A stretch of DNA of 64,000 bases from Pezizomycotina sp. ARF18 (lineage: Eukaryota > Ascomycota). Below the pieces are notes generated by a model. It was not told the DNA's origin and searched no databases. It worked only from the letters and a program-made list of their open reading frames with translations. The position numbers and the translations under genes are program-made. Location: NCBI GenBank assembly GCA_002224055.1, contig AZLU01000026.1:124001-188000 (forward strand), written 5' to 3'. Within the stretch, counting starts at the first letter, position 1. Every line of letters begins with the position of its first letter. Of this stretch, positions 11,501 through 24,759 are shown piece by piece.

Positions 11501-14500
11501 GACCTGCAGGTATTTCGATATAATTCAGATATCCAGTAGCGGTTTCTCAGATATTTTGCGTTTATACACTAGGAGAATGCGAAACTTATCGAGAAGTACT
11601 AGTCGGTTCCTTACCTGTTAAAATGTGAAGCGGTAGTAGTCTCTCTTCTCCTAAAATTTTCCACAAGCCGCCTTGGAAAAATTATGAGCTCTCATATCGG
11701 TTTCTTCAGTATTGCTGTTGCGCGTGGTATTGTATCGAGTTCTTTCCAAAAGGAAAGGGTTCTGTCAAGAAGATATATCTTGTCTTTGGTCGGAAAACTT
11801 CCGTCCGGATTATCGCTCTTTCTCCAATTGGAAGTTGTTGGTATTTAGCGTCGAATTTCATACATCCCTATCTGTAGACCTCGAAGCTTTTGGGATCAGG
11901 TACATGCGACTATCACGGTTACTCTGTCCGCATCTCATCTTGGTGACCATATTAGTTTGACCGTTTTTATTTGGATTTCATGTGAGCTCAACTTGAGTTA
12001 TACGTTGTATGTTATAAGGATGGTAAATGAAAGTGCTGGTAGTTATATTTATTAGTCGGATAGGTACGCGTCGTGCTCAACGTATTATGGTTATTCGGGG
12101 CTTCTTGTACGTAGTCACTAAAGAGAACATCGGTCGCTTTGTCGTTCGCTGTGAAGCTTCAAAGGCCGGGTTCCTATTTAATATACGCGCGTCGAAAACT
12201 TTCGCAGCACCTTTCTATCAGCGGCTTTCCGTAGCGGAACTACTGATTGCAAGGGCACTCAAAAAAATTCCTACGTTGAATCGTTCGTCACTTAGTACTA
12301 TGGGGCATCCGCGATTAATGAGCAAATCCTAATCATATTTCTGTCCGTAATTTGCATTTTGTTTTATCTCTACGTGTATGAACTGCCTCGCTCTCAACGT
12401 CTCGAACTATGCACTGTAACTGCGCGATCTGTAGAGATACACGCCATTGATAAAAATATCTCTTTGAAATCGCTATGGTCAAATAGCTTCTCATTTCATA
12501 CGATGCGTAGCTTTACCGTTAACTTCTCATTTATCTAACTATATCCTGGTCTTGCCGTTGTGGGGTGGGTGTCTGCGACGTCCTTCCAATTATGAAGTTG
12601 GACCTTCATTGGTCGGGGCGGGCGTAAGTCTTGCCTACTGTCCGGAGTGATTATTCACCTCTCGAACTAGACCTGCCCAATATCCGCGCCTGAGGCTTTT
12701 AACTCAAGTAGTCGTATTTACGAAATAGATGGAATCTCCCTTGCTTGCTAGTAGAGTGGCTGGGTACGAGACAAAGATGGAACGCTTTTAGGACGATTCG
12801 AAGAGCCGTGTCATTATCCGGTGATGTTCGTTATTCGTCGTCAGTCAAAGTAGTAAATCGTTTATGCTTCACTATTCTACCGCAGAAGGACTACGGACTT
12901 TACATGTCGTGTTATGGTGCGAAGGTGAGAATCGTTGCCGATTGTCGCAATAATATACACAGCAGGTCTATACCTTGTGCAAATCTAATAGTAATCGAGT
13001 ATATGTGGTATTTGGAATTTCCATGTTTTTGTGAAGGTCACATATCATAGTGTACTCGTACACCAGTAGGGGCAGTTCGGGTTTGAAGACGAATAAAATA
13101 TCGCGTGGATTTCTAGATCGCAGTTCGAAGTGCCCCGGATATTGGTATCAGTCGAGCTTATCTAGTTTCTGTTTTTAGATGGGAGGTTAGTTCTACGGTC
13201 AAAGGTAGCTCGCATGGTTATCCCGTCTAGTAACTATCAATATATCCCGTCGCTTCGCGACGACCACAATTCCCACGGTGTATCTTGCACGCTTCACAAA
13301 GATTTCTAAACAGCATACACCGATACGTGTTCCTCGCTCCTACCGCCATGTGCTCACGGGAGGCTGATAATTGACCCATCTAGCTGTTCTACCGCGGAGC
13401 TTTCGGCTGAAGGTACTGATATAGGGTCTTCCTGTTGTTAGTGTTACTTACAGCTTTGGGCAAGTTCCTAGGCCCGGTATAACTTCGGTTCGTGTGACCT
13501 TTGGAACTTCACGTTAAACGGTTTCTACGAGTATGCAAGCGTCGCACATCTCGTTGCGTACGTTTCGTAATTACGCTTTTACGCTCATGTCATAACGAAG
13601 TTTGCTCAATATGACGAGGGTCTTGGATCATAGAAATTGCTTCCTTCTATATCCAAGTCCTCGTCGAATGAAACATTCTATAAGGCTCTGAACCTCCAGT
13701 ACGGTTTATAATTCGTACTTCGATGCAGCTGCTAGCGTCAATGCATTCGGTTGAATGATCAGACGTCTACGTGGTTTTTTGGGGCTTATCCGATTTCACT
13801 CATTATAGGATTTCGTCAGCTTGACAGAATGATGTGCCGGTAATCTTCTTGCTAGGCTCTTGCATATCCGGTTGCCTTTGAACTACAAATATGAGCGCTT
13901 TTTGTTGCTGCGTAGTCATAATTCAATAACATGCGCGATGAGTCATGCCCGAGCTTGTGGCTATTTGTAATAGCTATGGCGGACGACCGTGTATTTTGAG
14001 AAATCTAAACCTCGTATGTGTTGGCGGCCTGCCTAGTGACTTTAGCTTAATCGCGACTTAGCTTAGAGTCTTGAGTTATCGCAAGGTTTGAAGATCCTTC
14101 AAGCCCTAATTCAGAAAGATACGCCTCGTCTCGCTCGTGGTCTTGCCGTCCAGTCGTAGAAATTCAGTATCCGCCCTGGAGAAATGCCCGATCATCTTTT
14201 GTAATTACTCTATAAGACAAAGCCATCATTTTGTCCGCGGCGTGGGCTATCACCTCAGACCACGTAGAGAATAATAATATGTGGTTACATTCAGTATTTC
14301 TGCGTTCAAGTTCTATACTTTGGGTTGCTCACCAGCGAAGTGAAACTATTAAACACAGGGACAAAGCAAAGAATCTTAAATAGTATACCAAGTCGGGTCC
14401 ATGTAAAAGAGTATACTATACAGCTCGGCCTTACACCTATAGTATCAACCCAGATTCTTCGGCTCTTCAGATTCATATTTTATCGCTAATCAACGCAGCT

Positions 14501-15681
14501 TAGGGTGCACGCCAAGATGCTATTATTATGATACTTCTTTGCCAGGTTGTCTAGGGTCTATCGGCTGTCCGATGGCCTCGAATTTGTTTAAGTAACTAAG
14601 GTGTTTGACGAGTATCCCATTGTATTACCTCTCTTGTTTCGATTGATTGGTCTACTGGGTATTGCAAGATCCAACAGAACTCCTGCTTCCTCCTAGACCC
14701 CTAGAACGCGGCTCGTTTATGATGCAGTCGAATGTTTTGAATTTGATTTTACATCCTCGAGGTATACCTATGCTATGACTCCGTTCTCCAATGCTTTTCT
14801 CTTGCATTATTATGCCGTACTATCAACTTAGTTATGGTGCAAAGCCTACAATTACGTATATGCTCTGATGAAGCCTGATACATTATTGGCAATATACCGC
14901 CGTAGCTCGCAAAGGATACTTTCTGTTTCCCCTTTGTTTTGCAATTAGTATGCGATACGTAGAGTTCGTGGAATCATAGTGAGTCTTATCACGTTGGGAG
15001 CGTCGACTTGAGTTCAAATATCATCTGGCATTCCAAAGACTACGAAGTATAGAGGATCTGCTACCCTGATCATTGCTTAGAACTGTATCAGATAGGTAGG
15101 CAATGGTGAATGTCTGCACATTTCAGAATGAGCTGCTAGTCGTGTATACGTATAACGAGAAGTGTTTGTCTTTAAAGTTGAGAGGTAAGTTTTGTTTGAA
15201 GAAATATTTGCTGTTTAGCTAAATGATTATTATTTTGTATTGATTTTCTGTGTGGATATAAAAATTTAGTTTTTTTTTTTTTTTTTTTTCAGCGTTGTTA
15301 ACAAAAAAAAGTGATCCAAGAGTCAAAATTCAAGAGCAAACTAGCACTATACTACTAGTAAAATAACATATATCTATGTTCAAAAAAAATATCTTAGAGG
15401 ATAACTTTTCAAAGGCAAAATGTCAATATTGATGGAATATATAAATATATGTATATATAAAGAATATTATTCAAAAAAATATAGATACATTTAGAAGCAA
15501 AATCAGAATCATGATATTCGTGAAGACATGTCGTTGGGAGGAGACAGAACAAAACAAAAAAGAAACGAAAAAGAAATATGGGAAAAGAGATACAAAAGGA
15601 ATTAGATAGAAAATACTAGTCCTGGTATAACTGATATGCTAAATGCAACAGCACCTCTATCTGGCTTATGGCTGTACTTTC
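8548..15681. other. Seven-kilobase gene-free region
   Basis: I recognise no gene, RNA or element here. The first part (to about 9.1 kb) is ordinary AT-rich 3' flank with short T runs. From about 9.15 to 15.2 kb the texture changes: near-balanced composition, frequent CpG and TpA, stops in all six frames, and almost no homopolymer longer than six, except a G16 run at 11056-11071. The longest open frames are about 100 codons and have no recognisable motif. From about 15.25 kb (a T20 run at 15270-15289) AT-rich DNA resumes and leads into the end of the next gene. No terminal repeats, tandem arrays or transposase-like motifs were seen by eye. Confidence 0.6.
11056..11071 (+). repeat. Poly-G tract, 16 nt
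   Basis: Sixteen consecutive G residues inside the gene-free tract. It stands out because almost all other long homopolymers in the window are A or T. It could form G-quadruplex structure, and its exact length may be mis-assembled. Confidence 0.9.
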
Positions 15682-18600
15682 CTATGGAATGTTATGGGCA
15701 ACAGTATGCGAGAAAAGAGGTATTATGGGGATAGTAAAAATGGTGATGCGAAAATGCCAACAATAATAATACTTACTGAGGGAAAAAAAAAAAATAAATA
15801 AAAGGCATGCCAAAAAAATATACAAAAGAATTGGAAAAAAAAAAAAAAAAAAACTCAAATCTTCACTATTCCCATCATTGGTATCCTGTCGACCCCTCAC
15901 GAGTATTATACTCACAAGCATTATACTCGTCGTCACCATCGTACGCATATCCCGCCGATTAATCAGGAACTTCTCGCGGTGATATTGGTACATATGCACG
16001 CTCTCCAACGCCGCCTCGGGTCCGTCCCTCACACCGACGAATATCGCGACCAAAACGTAAAGAACAGCTTCGTCCACAGTACTAGCGGTGAGTTGGCTTC
16101 CAGTCCCATAACCCTTAACAAGCTCCCGTTCGACAGATCCTGCCGTAGCACGCGCGCGAGCTCGGATTCAGGTATAATCAGGCTGTTCCTCCACTCCTCA
16201 CCCGCTACCGCTTCCTCCTCGGAGAAGTGACGAGTACCGCCGCGCTAATTCCTGCGCATGTGATGCTTTGGGATTGTTATCGTTACCCTTGAACGGGTCC
16301 GCTTGCGTGTACGGCGGCGGGGATGAGCGCCTCTTACCGCGCCGCGTTCGGATTCGGGACTGGGGCGGATGGGTAGGATCTTCGTCGGACCGCTACCGCG
16401 GGGTCGAACCGCATCGAGTGGCGGTTTGATTTCGTCGCGTCGCGTCGAGATCACGCGCGGCAAAGATACCTCTTCTAGGGTCGTTAAGGACGTCTAGTGG
16501 TGAGGGCGACTGCTGGTAGCAGAGCTTGTGGAGCGTGCTGTTGAGGTGCATCTCCTTCTCGTCGGAATCCATGTCGGGTGAGCCCTCGTAGTACAATGAT
16601 TTGTTGCCGCGACCGATCAGGGGCGAAACCTGCTCTTCGGCTAAAGGATTACGGAAGTAAAGGTTAGCAAACTCATTTGAACTTAAGGAAAAAAGTGAAT
16701 GGCATATATGGTGTATCTTACCGTTCGACGGCTGCTCGACCCTGGCCTCGACCTCTGACCGTTCACTACATCGACGACATTATACCCCTTCGGCGTGCAA
16801 TCCGGCGAACCACCAAACGCAATGTCCATATCATCGATCTCCTCACTGCCTGGGTTCTCAGACAGCGACTCCATCGTTCGGTTCCGCACCTCTCGCACCG
16901 CCCACCGCGGGTCGTAAACGCTCCTTCCGATCGTCGATATAACGCTACCCGTCAGCTTCAGCGGTGCGAATAACATAGGGAACAATATTGAAGATCCTTG
17001 CCCCGGCGACGGCGGCGACGGCGATCTGGAAGGTATCGATTCTTCAGCCGATGTTTCCGTATCCGTCGGCGAAGGCGGTGCGTTTTCTTCCGTGCTAGGG
17101 TTATCTATAATCTGAACGGGAGCAGGACGGAGAGCGGATAATGGAATCGTCGAAGTAACCGACGCGGACTCGTCGTCCGTAACCTGCGGCGTCTCCGGGA
17201 TACCGGCTTTACTGAGCTCCGCGAATAAGGAATCCCTCTCGTTTAGCTCCCGGGAAAAGCTCCACATTCCGCTGCTCCTCCTGCTGTGCGTAAAGTCCAT
17301 CGACGACTGCCGCGTCGACGGCGAATGTTCGACCGAGGAAGGCAGGATTAGCTGCTTCGGTGCAGATATTCCCGATGGGAACTTGCGCATTTTCCGCGTG
17401 CGGATTCCCGCCGAAGTGGCGCTGTTGCTTGTTGTCGACTCCGGGCTGTCGGGCAGTACGGGCGTAGTCGTCCTCGATAACGGTCGCTGTTCCTCCGTTA
17501 TATCCTCTACGATCACCTCCGAAGACTCCGCGTGCGACTGCGCTTCTTCCTGCTGCTGCCTGTGTTTCGAAACTCTTATAGTTGATATTGACGACTTTCG
17601 AGGCCTACGACGCTCCGCCCTGTCTTCCATATCTTTTATCCGCTCGTGCGCGAACGTGAGCTCGTTCAGCAGCCAGTCGTTCTGCTGTATTATCGCCTGC
17701 TTCTCCGACGCGTCCATGGATATCGCGACGGACCGCCTCTTTTTCCATTTCGAGCTGCTCTTCGAGATCTTCGTTTAACTTCTCCAGCTCGCTGACCCGC
17801 TCACGCATCGATCTGAGTTGGTTGTGCGAAGTGTTCTTCTCCATCGACCGTTGCCGTTCCATCTCCCGCACGCGCTCCTCGAATACGGTCTCCCACTCCG
17901 TCACTTGGTTCTGTAAGTTTCTAACCTTATTGTTCAATCTCTGCACTACGGCGGCGTGCGACTGCTCCGACGAAGCGTCCGTGTACGACTTTAACTTCGT
18001 ATTCAGGTCTGCCACTTCGCGCTCGAGGTGCTCTATATACTTTGAATTTTCCATCGAATTGGAACGGTGGTGCATGAGCAAAGAAGCCTGGATCGGCGAG
18101 AGGGGTGCGTTCTGCAAGTTGAGTATGGACACTTTGGAATTCGACGGGGGTGTGTGCACATCTCCCCGTTGTTGGAAGATTGGAACAGGGATACCTGCTG
18201 GTGTCCCCTCCGAGAATGTTCTAGGTAGGGTGCTGGACCGCCTAAAGTGGCCGCGGATCTTGTGCGATTTGGCACCTAGCATTTCCGCTGCTGTCGGAGA
18301 TATCACGCTACCTTCGGCGTCGGTATCTGCGAACGTGGAAGAGAACGAGCTGACTACCGGCGTTGCGTCCATGCGCAGCTTGCGCAGTGTTAATCTCCTC
18401 TCCTGCAACGTCGGTGTCCCCGGTAGCGGTGGCGTTGACGATGCCGACGAAGAATGTACGGGTTCTGTAACCCTTCTGCCGATTTCGCCGATGTGGATTC
18501 TCGATATTGCTTCTGGAATCTTCTTTTGTTCTTGTTGTTCTGGATCGCAACTGGGTTTCTCGAGGGGGAATGTGAATGACTGAGGTAAGGAACCGCTCGC

Positions 18601-19247
18601 TAAATTCCGTTCCGGCGCACCAGCCCAGCTCTCTTCTTCCTCCTCTGGCTTAACTAATCGTATAGTCGATCCCTTGCTAATATTTTCGCCAGAGTTAGTC
18701 GGAAGAGCAGGTGGCGGAGAATTGCCGTTGGGTATTTCGTCGTTGAGTTTCGCTGATACCCCCGTCGAAATATTGCCTTCTACCGTACGGCTATGATCAT
18801 GCGATGGCGTTGTATTCCCTTCGATTCTCCAGGCTTCTCCACAATAAGATTCTCTGCAGATGAACCACCGTCGAGACCATCCCTCGTCGACGCCCTAACC
18901 GCGAATATTTAATGTTTAGCTTTCGTCAAGTCTACCAAAATCAACATAAACAAACGACCTCCCTACGACCCCGCAAAATACAACAAAAACCTAAAGATAA
19001 AAAGTATCGTTCAAACATACCCTCCATCGTCCATTCCGCCATCCAGATCCGGTTCTACCTTCAAAGCCTCGTCTTCTTCATCGTCGTTTGTCGTCGAGGG
19101 AACGGTCAATTCCGACATCGGACTGTGGGGTTGTAACAGCGTCCGCTTGCGTCCGTCGTCCGTCGAGTCATTATCGTTGGCCGGCGAGAGGCTTCTTGTC
19201 GACCATTTCGTCGAAATATTCGCAGGGTCCTCCTTGGAATGTTCCAT
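15682..19247 (-). CDS. Coiled-coil protein with hydrophobic C-terminal segments, function unknown
   Basis: I recognise no characterised function; it resembles conserved hypothetical coiled-coil proteins of filamentous ascomycetes. The start ATG gives MEHSKEDPANISTKW. An acidic, Ser-rich N-terminal exon ends near 19018, followed by a short intron. Low-complexity Ser/Pro sequence leads to a heptad-rich coiled coil at about 18050-17640 (for example YIEHLEREVADLNTKL and RVSELEKLNEDLEEQLE). A long Ser/Pro/Thr-rich middle follows, then LFPMLFAPLKLTGSVI, a short intron near 16710-16640, and a C-terminal part with AVLYVLVAIFVGVRDGPEA and MVTTSIMLVSIILV, which look membrane-associated. One frame change inside the coiled coil (near 17700) joins EMEKEAVRRD to the continuation EKQAIIQQNDWLL. 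The stop is uncertain: the open frame runs to 15682, but the true end may lie nearer 15.85 kb, before a Phe run coded by a T tract. Confidence 0.75.
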
Positions 19248-20745
19248 CGTTTGAGAGAGGGGAGAAATATTTAATGCTTATAATCTGCTGAAAGAAACGG
19301 AATGCAAATGCATGATCTCTATAGGACACCGCTGAATAAAAGAAAATATAGGATATAATCTAGAAATGCTGATGATGGAGAAATGATTGCAATAATATCT
19401 GGAGAAGAAAAAAAGAAAGAAGGAAGAATACAAAGGATTATCTACGGAATAATATTATCAAAAGAAAGAAATTATTGTCTCTGATTTCGCTTGTGCAATC
19501 CCTAATACTACTCTACATACGGTGTACCTACGACCCACTTTTGGTTATCCCTGGGATGAGCACGCGGGTGGTTGGTGGCCATGTGCACCACCTACAACCC
19601 CTTGATTAAAATTTTCCTTTCTGCCGCGAGGGCAAGGAGGGGAAATTTGATAGAAATGCACACAGCAGTATAATTATTTTAAAAATCTGAACAAACAAAC
19701 AAAAACCCAAGGAAACAGGGAAACAAGCCCTCGTTTAAACAAAGGCAGGGGAGGAATTAGAGGAATTAGACCTAATAAGGCTATAGTTCTCCGTAGACCT
19801 TGTAGAGAGTGGAGAAGAATGCCTGTCGAACAGCTCATCACTCTAGCGACTAAAAAGCTTTAACGCTGGTACAGTACAATTTCAAAAGACAAGATTCCCA
19901 GTGCCGTCTCAGATTTCACAAGATGTATGCAGAAAAAGAGGGGAAATAAGAGTGCCGCAGTGGGCGATATGAACCAATAAGGGAAATTTTCGATAGCGCA
20001 TCTATCTGCGGGCTGGGTTTGAAATTTTGGGCGCGAAAATGAGGACATTTTGAGGGGAAAAAATAGAGTCCCTCCCGAGGTAAACCCCCTTTCGGCAAAG
20101 GGGGAGCGGGATTAAAAATCCCTCCCTCCCTTCAAGATTTCATCATACCATCTTTGCCCCGTCGTAGGGCAAGAAAAAGCAATACAGTAATATCTGAGCG
20201 TGTTAAGACTTGAGATCGAGTCTCAGACTCCTCAGCCCGCTGTGAAACGTGAGCTCTCTGTCTTTGTCAGCGGAGTTAATCAATAATAAGTTATCGATAG
20301 TAGTTAATCAATGGGGTTTGAGGTAAAATATATATACTTCGTCCAGTAAGTAATTTTTTGGATGACGTTTCGCTGTCAGCTAGTATTATCATTCTTTTGA
20401 AAAAAATGAGTAAAAGGGTCATTAACATAAACACGGAGGAAAAAATAGCAATTTAAAAAGACAAGTGTTAGAAAAGGGAATCCTTATACGCCATTTTTTT
20501 TTTTTTTTTGATAATAATATATAGAAATATTTATTACTTTTTTGATCATTTCTTCTTTTCTCTTAATTTCGTTGAAGCGTGAGGGACAAATCTGTTAATG
20601 CTGCTTCTGAAGGATGGCATGTGAATAATTGTCTTCTTTCTTCCCAATGATAAAGGGAGTATACGATAATAATAGGGCTGTGGTAATCCTAGAAACAAAG
20701 TTGTTACGATCTGTGCCGACTTAATTTTCGCTCAGGTAAATATAT
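19248..20745. other. Intergenic spacer upstream of the coiled-coil gene
   Basis: This spacer separates the start of the coiled-coil gene from the 3' end of the karyopherin gene, both on the minus strand. I see no supportable gene. It includes AT-rich DNA, a purine-rich stretch near 19.4 kb, and a GC-rich patch near 20.03 kb containing GGCGCGAAA, which resembles an E2F/MBF-type site. A T run at about 20495-20509 probably lies in the karyopherin 3' flank. Confidence 0.5.
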
Positions 20746-23700
20746 TCAATTCATGAAATCCGCCAACACCTCGCCATCGACACTATCGACCCAATCATGC
20801 TTGAGCTGCTGTGGTCCGCCGTTCCTTTCCTGAGCCTGGAGCAGGTGATGTTTAATGAATTCCCGGACGTTAATACTGTGAACCGGGTCCGTGTGCGTCA
20901 ACTACCCCATGGTAAAATAGCATGTTATTATTAGAACACTCAGGTTAATGCATTTTATAGCGTGAGCACCTACTTCTCGTCTACGGCTTCTTCAGCGGAA
21001 GATGTACCGTCCTGAGGTTCTTCGTTCGTCCAGTAAATAAGGCTACTGTTAGGTAGTTAGCGAAAGGATTGTGAAAATAAGGGCGAAGTTCATAAAAATA
21101 AGGAGGTACATACTCGTCGCCGCTGTCTTCCGTAAGTTCGACTACCACGTCGGTCCATACGGTCATCAAGTCTTGTATTTTGCCTAGTATCCACTTCTCG
21201 TTCGTCTCTAGCAGCTTCGTCAGGGCTAGGCAGTTCAGTTTCCTAATCCGAGGATGACCGATATTTGCGAACTGTTAAAGATGTCAAGATGTTAGATAAG
21301 CAAGTAAATTCAAAACAAGCAACAGTAGTAATCAGAAGAAAAAACGAGGGGAACTAACGTGATTGAACCATTCCTCAAGCAGCCATTTCATAGTCGCCTC
21401 GACGCTCTCCCCTCCGAGCTTCGTGCTACCCACGTAACCGACAATCTCCATAAAGATCGGCGTATCGCCAGCACGAGCCTGCTGAGGACCTCCACGTAAT
21501 CCGTGAGCACCGCCGTCTCTATCGGCGGATACTTCTTATTCGGGCCCGTAGTCTGGTGCGCCTGCCACGTCCATACACGCCCTCGAAGATTTTGATGATG
21601 TAATTACTATCCACGAGGGCTTTCCCAATAATATTAAGCGCGTCGCCGCCGACGCCGCTGCCCGCACGGATCACCATCTCGACCACGTGCGTTATTATCC
21701 TGCTAGCTTCACTCTTGAGCTCCTGACCCATCAGCGAGGAGAACTTGTGGAATATCTGCGGCGTGTACTGGAGCATCTCGCGGGCGCGAGTAGGACGTAT
21801 CCCTCGATGACCTCGAGCACCCTATGCAGCGTCAGCGTGTCGGTTTCCATGCACGGGAAGATGTATTCGACGAGCTTGAGTATCTCCTGCGCGTTTGCGG
21901 AGGGTGTCGCTTTGATTGTAGCGTCCCACAGGTCGAGAGAATCTTCGAGGAGGTAGACTTGGAGACCCTGAAAGGAATAAAAATGTCAGATGTGCTTCCG
22001 CGCTCGTGTATTACGCGCTTTAAAAACAAATAGAGAAGGCTTACGTTTCGAGGATCTACTGAATACTGTAATAGAGGAATCACCATGTGGTTATATTTTA
22101 ACGAGTCCTCTTTCATGGCCGTGACCAGCTTGGCGAGAACTGACAATAGCCTGCTTGAATAAGTGCTCCTCTCCAGTCTGTTCCCAGAGTGGAGGTAGTA
22201 TCTGGACAATTTGGTCCGCGTATGGTGCAACCTAAAGATGGTCTCCTGTCAGCCAAAAGTCATATACTGAAGAGATCTGAAAAGCGTTTCGCTTGGGAGG
22301 CGACTAACATGGTTCCCGAGCCTTTCAACAATGCAAGCTATAACATTAAGCAAGCTCATCTTAGTCTCCGTCTCCTCGACTTCGTCGATCAGCGCCATGA
22401 TCTTCTGGAATATATCCGCCACGAACGGCATAAACTGCTCGACCCTGAATTCCCACTCGTCGACACAAGCGCGCAGGCTCCTTGCTGCGGTGACCGAACA
22501 ACAAGATCGTTTAGCGGGTCCTCCTTGTTCATCAGATGCTGCATGACCCTGTACACCGTCGGCCGATTATCCTGGGAAAGCTTAACGGGGGTCCACTGGC
22601 TTATTAGGATCGCTATCCTTCTCCGGAGTATGTTTGTAGCCTGGCTGAGAGACCTGCACTCGTTTACGAGATGCTGTTCAGGAAACCGTCAAAGTCGAGG
22701 TCTTTATCCAGAATGCAAGCTGCAAGGCCAACGGCCGTATAAACCGAATCCTTGTAGAGAACATCGTGGCTGTTGGTTGCTACAAAATTCGTGACAATCA
22801 GCACATGGCAGCAGCTCAAAAAAGAAATTCTCCAAAGCACTTACTAGCCACAGTTTGAAAGACGTTTATCAAAAGGCTGCACGATGACAGATTTATGGTT
22901 GACGGCTAGGTTCATGAATAGTTTCTCCGCACAAGGCTGTAATAGGAAGATTAGCGCCGAAGTACATGAGGGCTTTGCAATTAAAGCTTACTCGAATCAT
23001 ATACTCCCAGCTGTCCGACAGGTCGTCCCACGTAACCGCCCACGTCTCAGGGTCCTCTTCCCAGGATTGTAAATCGGAATGCCGAAGAACAAAGAACTTG
23101 GTTACAAGGACTTCCACGCATCTAGTGACCTTCTCTGGCACTAAAAGTTGTGTTTTAAAGCTTTCTGTGACCGTATTGACTTCTTCCTTCTCCTGTTTAT
23201 GTCGATCTTCAAAACAAAGAGGAAGTTAGCACAACAATAATATACAAATTCGTATGAGGACAGCTCGGTACGCACATTTGAAGGTCTGCGTTGGCTGGTA
23301 CACTGACTTGATGCAGTTATAATACAATAGCATGCCCTGCAGGGCTATCTTTTCGAGGACGCCGTTCGTAAAATCCTCCAGCGAGCCGTCGCCGGCGGCG
23401 CCATCACCGTTCGTCGACTTCTTCGTGCCTCTGTTCAGAGTTTGCCTAGCGCCGCTGGCTAATACGTCGCCGTACTTCTCGATGACCTGCCAGTAGTTGT
23501 CCATCAAGGTCAAAACCCCTTCCATCAAGCCGAACGCGGCCGGTTGTGACCTCGAAAGGTCCAAGTAGAGCTTGCCGAAGCTGGTCACGTGCTTCGATAG
23601 GGGCTTTAGTGTTGGTAAAGGTAGCGCGTTACTCGTAACTGGGTCGCCACGGTTAGTTTTACGTACCTCTAGGCTTCTCCACACTAGAAAGGTTTCTCAC

Positions 23701-24759
23701 CTAGCTGGATGAACTGCATCCATTGGTTATTCAAGATGGACCAAACTGCTGGACCTCTTCTGCCCTGTTCGCAAACTCGAACCCGCTAACGATGAGCCTC
23801 CGCGTAATTTTTAGGCACAGAACGCTTATCCGTAGCTGGTCCAACACAATCTCGTCAGCTGCCTGGGGCGAACGCACTGCCGGCTGCCACATGTCGACGA
23901 ACTTGACGTATTCCCCAGCGAGTACCCTAAAGAGCTCTGGGGATGCGGTCTGCAGGTTGCTTCGAATCCTTGGCAGCCTGCCCGAACATAACTCTTTGAC
24001 AACGTGGAGGACTATGGTCAGGGCGCGGTTCAGTCGTCGGAGCGCTTGCGGTGTGTGTTGGCTCGGATCGTTCGTCTGTGGTGTCGAGCTTCGTATGAGC
24101 TGTAGGAGCTTTGTGAAAATATCTGGCCTTCAGCATATTGTTTTTTTTGTTTTTTTTTTTGTTTCAAGAAATGTCAGCATATTCCTAGTGTTGGCTACTC
24201 CGGGTAGCTTTGGACAAGTTCGATGCATCAAGGTGGTTACGAGAATGAAAAGAGCAAAAGTTTGACGAACCAGTCGAGAGGATACTCGTTCCTTCCGATT
24301 TTGCCTACTATGACAGCGTTTTGGAGCGCGAGCAATGCATCTTCTTCATCGACGGAATCTAGTAGTCGCGAACGTATCTTATCCTTCTCCTCCTTTGGTA
24401 TAGAACTGAACAAAAGCAAGGAGAAACGCAGCTGTCAGTTAGATTCATGGATTACTAGAGGTTTGAGTTGTCCTGAAAGCTTCTTCTCGATTCAACGAAA
24501 GAAAAGACGTACTTGTTCGCGTTCTTCCTCCAGTATCTCTCAACGCCGTACTTGAGCGTGATAATGCTTATCCACCTGACGTCCCTAGGTAACGAAGTAT
24601 CGAAGTATGCGTCCTGCAGTAAGCTCCAGTAGCCGCTCGTGGTTTCCCATTTCTGCAATTGGCGGGAGGCGAGCTGCACGTGAGAAGGGTTGCTTGAAGT
24701 CGCAGCTTGGAGGACCTCGAAGAGATTCTGAGGCGTCAGCGCCAAGTTTGGGTCGCCAT
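20746..24759 (-). CDS. kap120: Importin-11 / Kap120-type karyopherin
   Basis: Nuclear transport receptor of the importin-beta superfamily; yeast Kap120 carries cargo through the nuclear pore in a RanGTP-dependent way. The N-terminal importin-beta (Ran-binding) region is clear: LTPQNLFEVLQAATSSNPSH, ASRQLQKWETTSGYWSLLQD, WISIITLKYGVERYWRKNA, then EEKDKIRSRLLDSVDEED and NAVIVGKIGRNEYPLDW. Helical HEAT-like segments continue over about 4 kb and end with QQLKHDWVDSVDGEVLADFM. The span suits a protein of roughly 1,000 residues, normal for the family. Several short introns are visible. The ATG at 24757-24759 reads MATQT, and the next residues (LALTPQNLF) are in another frame, consistent with one T missing from a short run (AA at 24744-24745 on the plus strand). 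Other frame changes occur throughout. Family identity is strong; Kap120/importin-11 is the best match from the N-terminal sequence. Confidence 0.86.

Noticed and set aside
12745-13050. 101-codon frame in the gene-free tract
   Set aside because: Comparable frames are scattered through the tract at chance-like length, and none shows domain features.
9150-15200. RIP-mutated repeat as an explanation
   Set aside because: In stretches read by eye CpA and TpG are not depleted and the tract is not strongly AT-rich, so classic RIP is not supported. A proper index would be needed to exclude mild RIP.
17822-18583. 253-codon open frame on the plus strand
   Set aside because: It is antisense to the coiled-coil gene, whose heptad pattern and neighbouring exons support the minus strand. 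The plus translation is Cys/Ser-rich with no motif.
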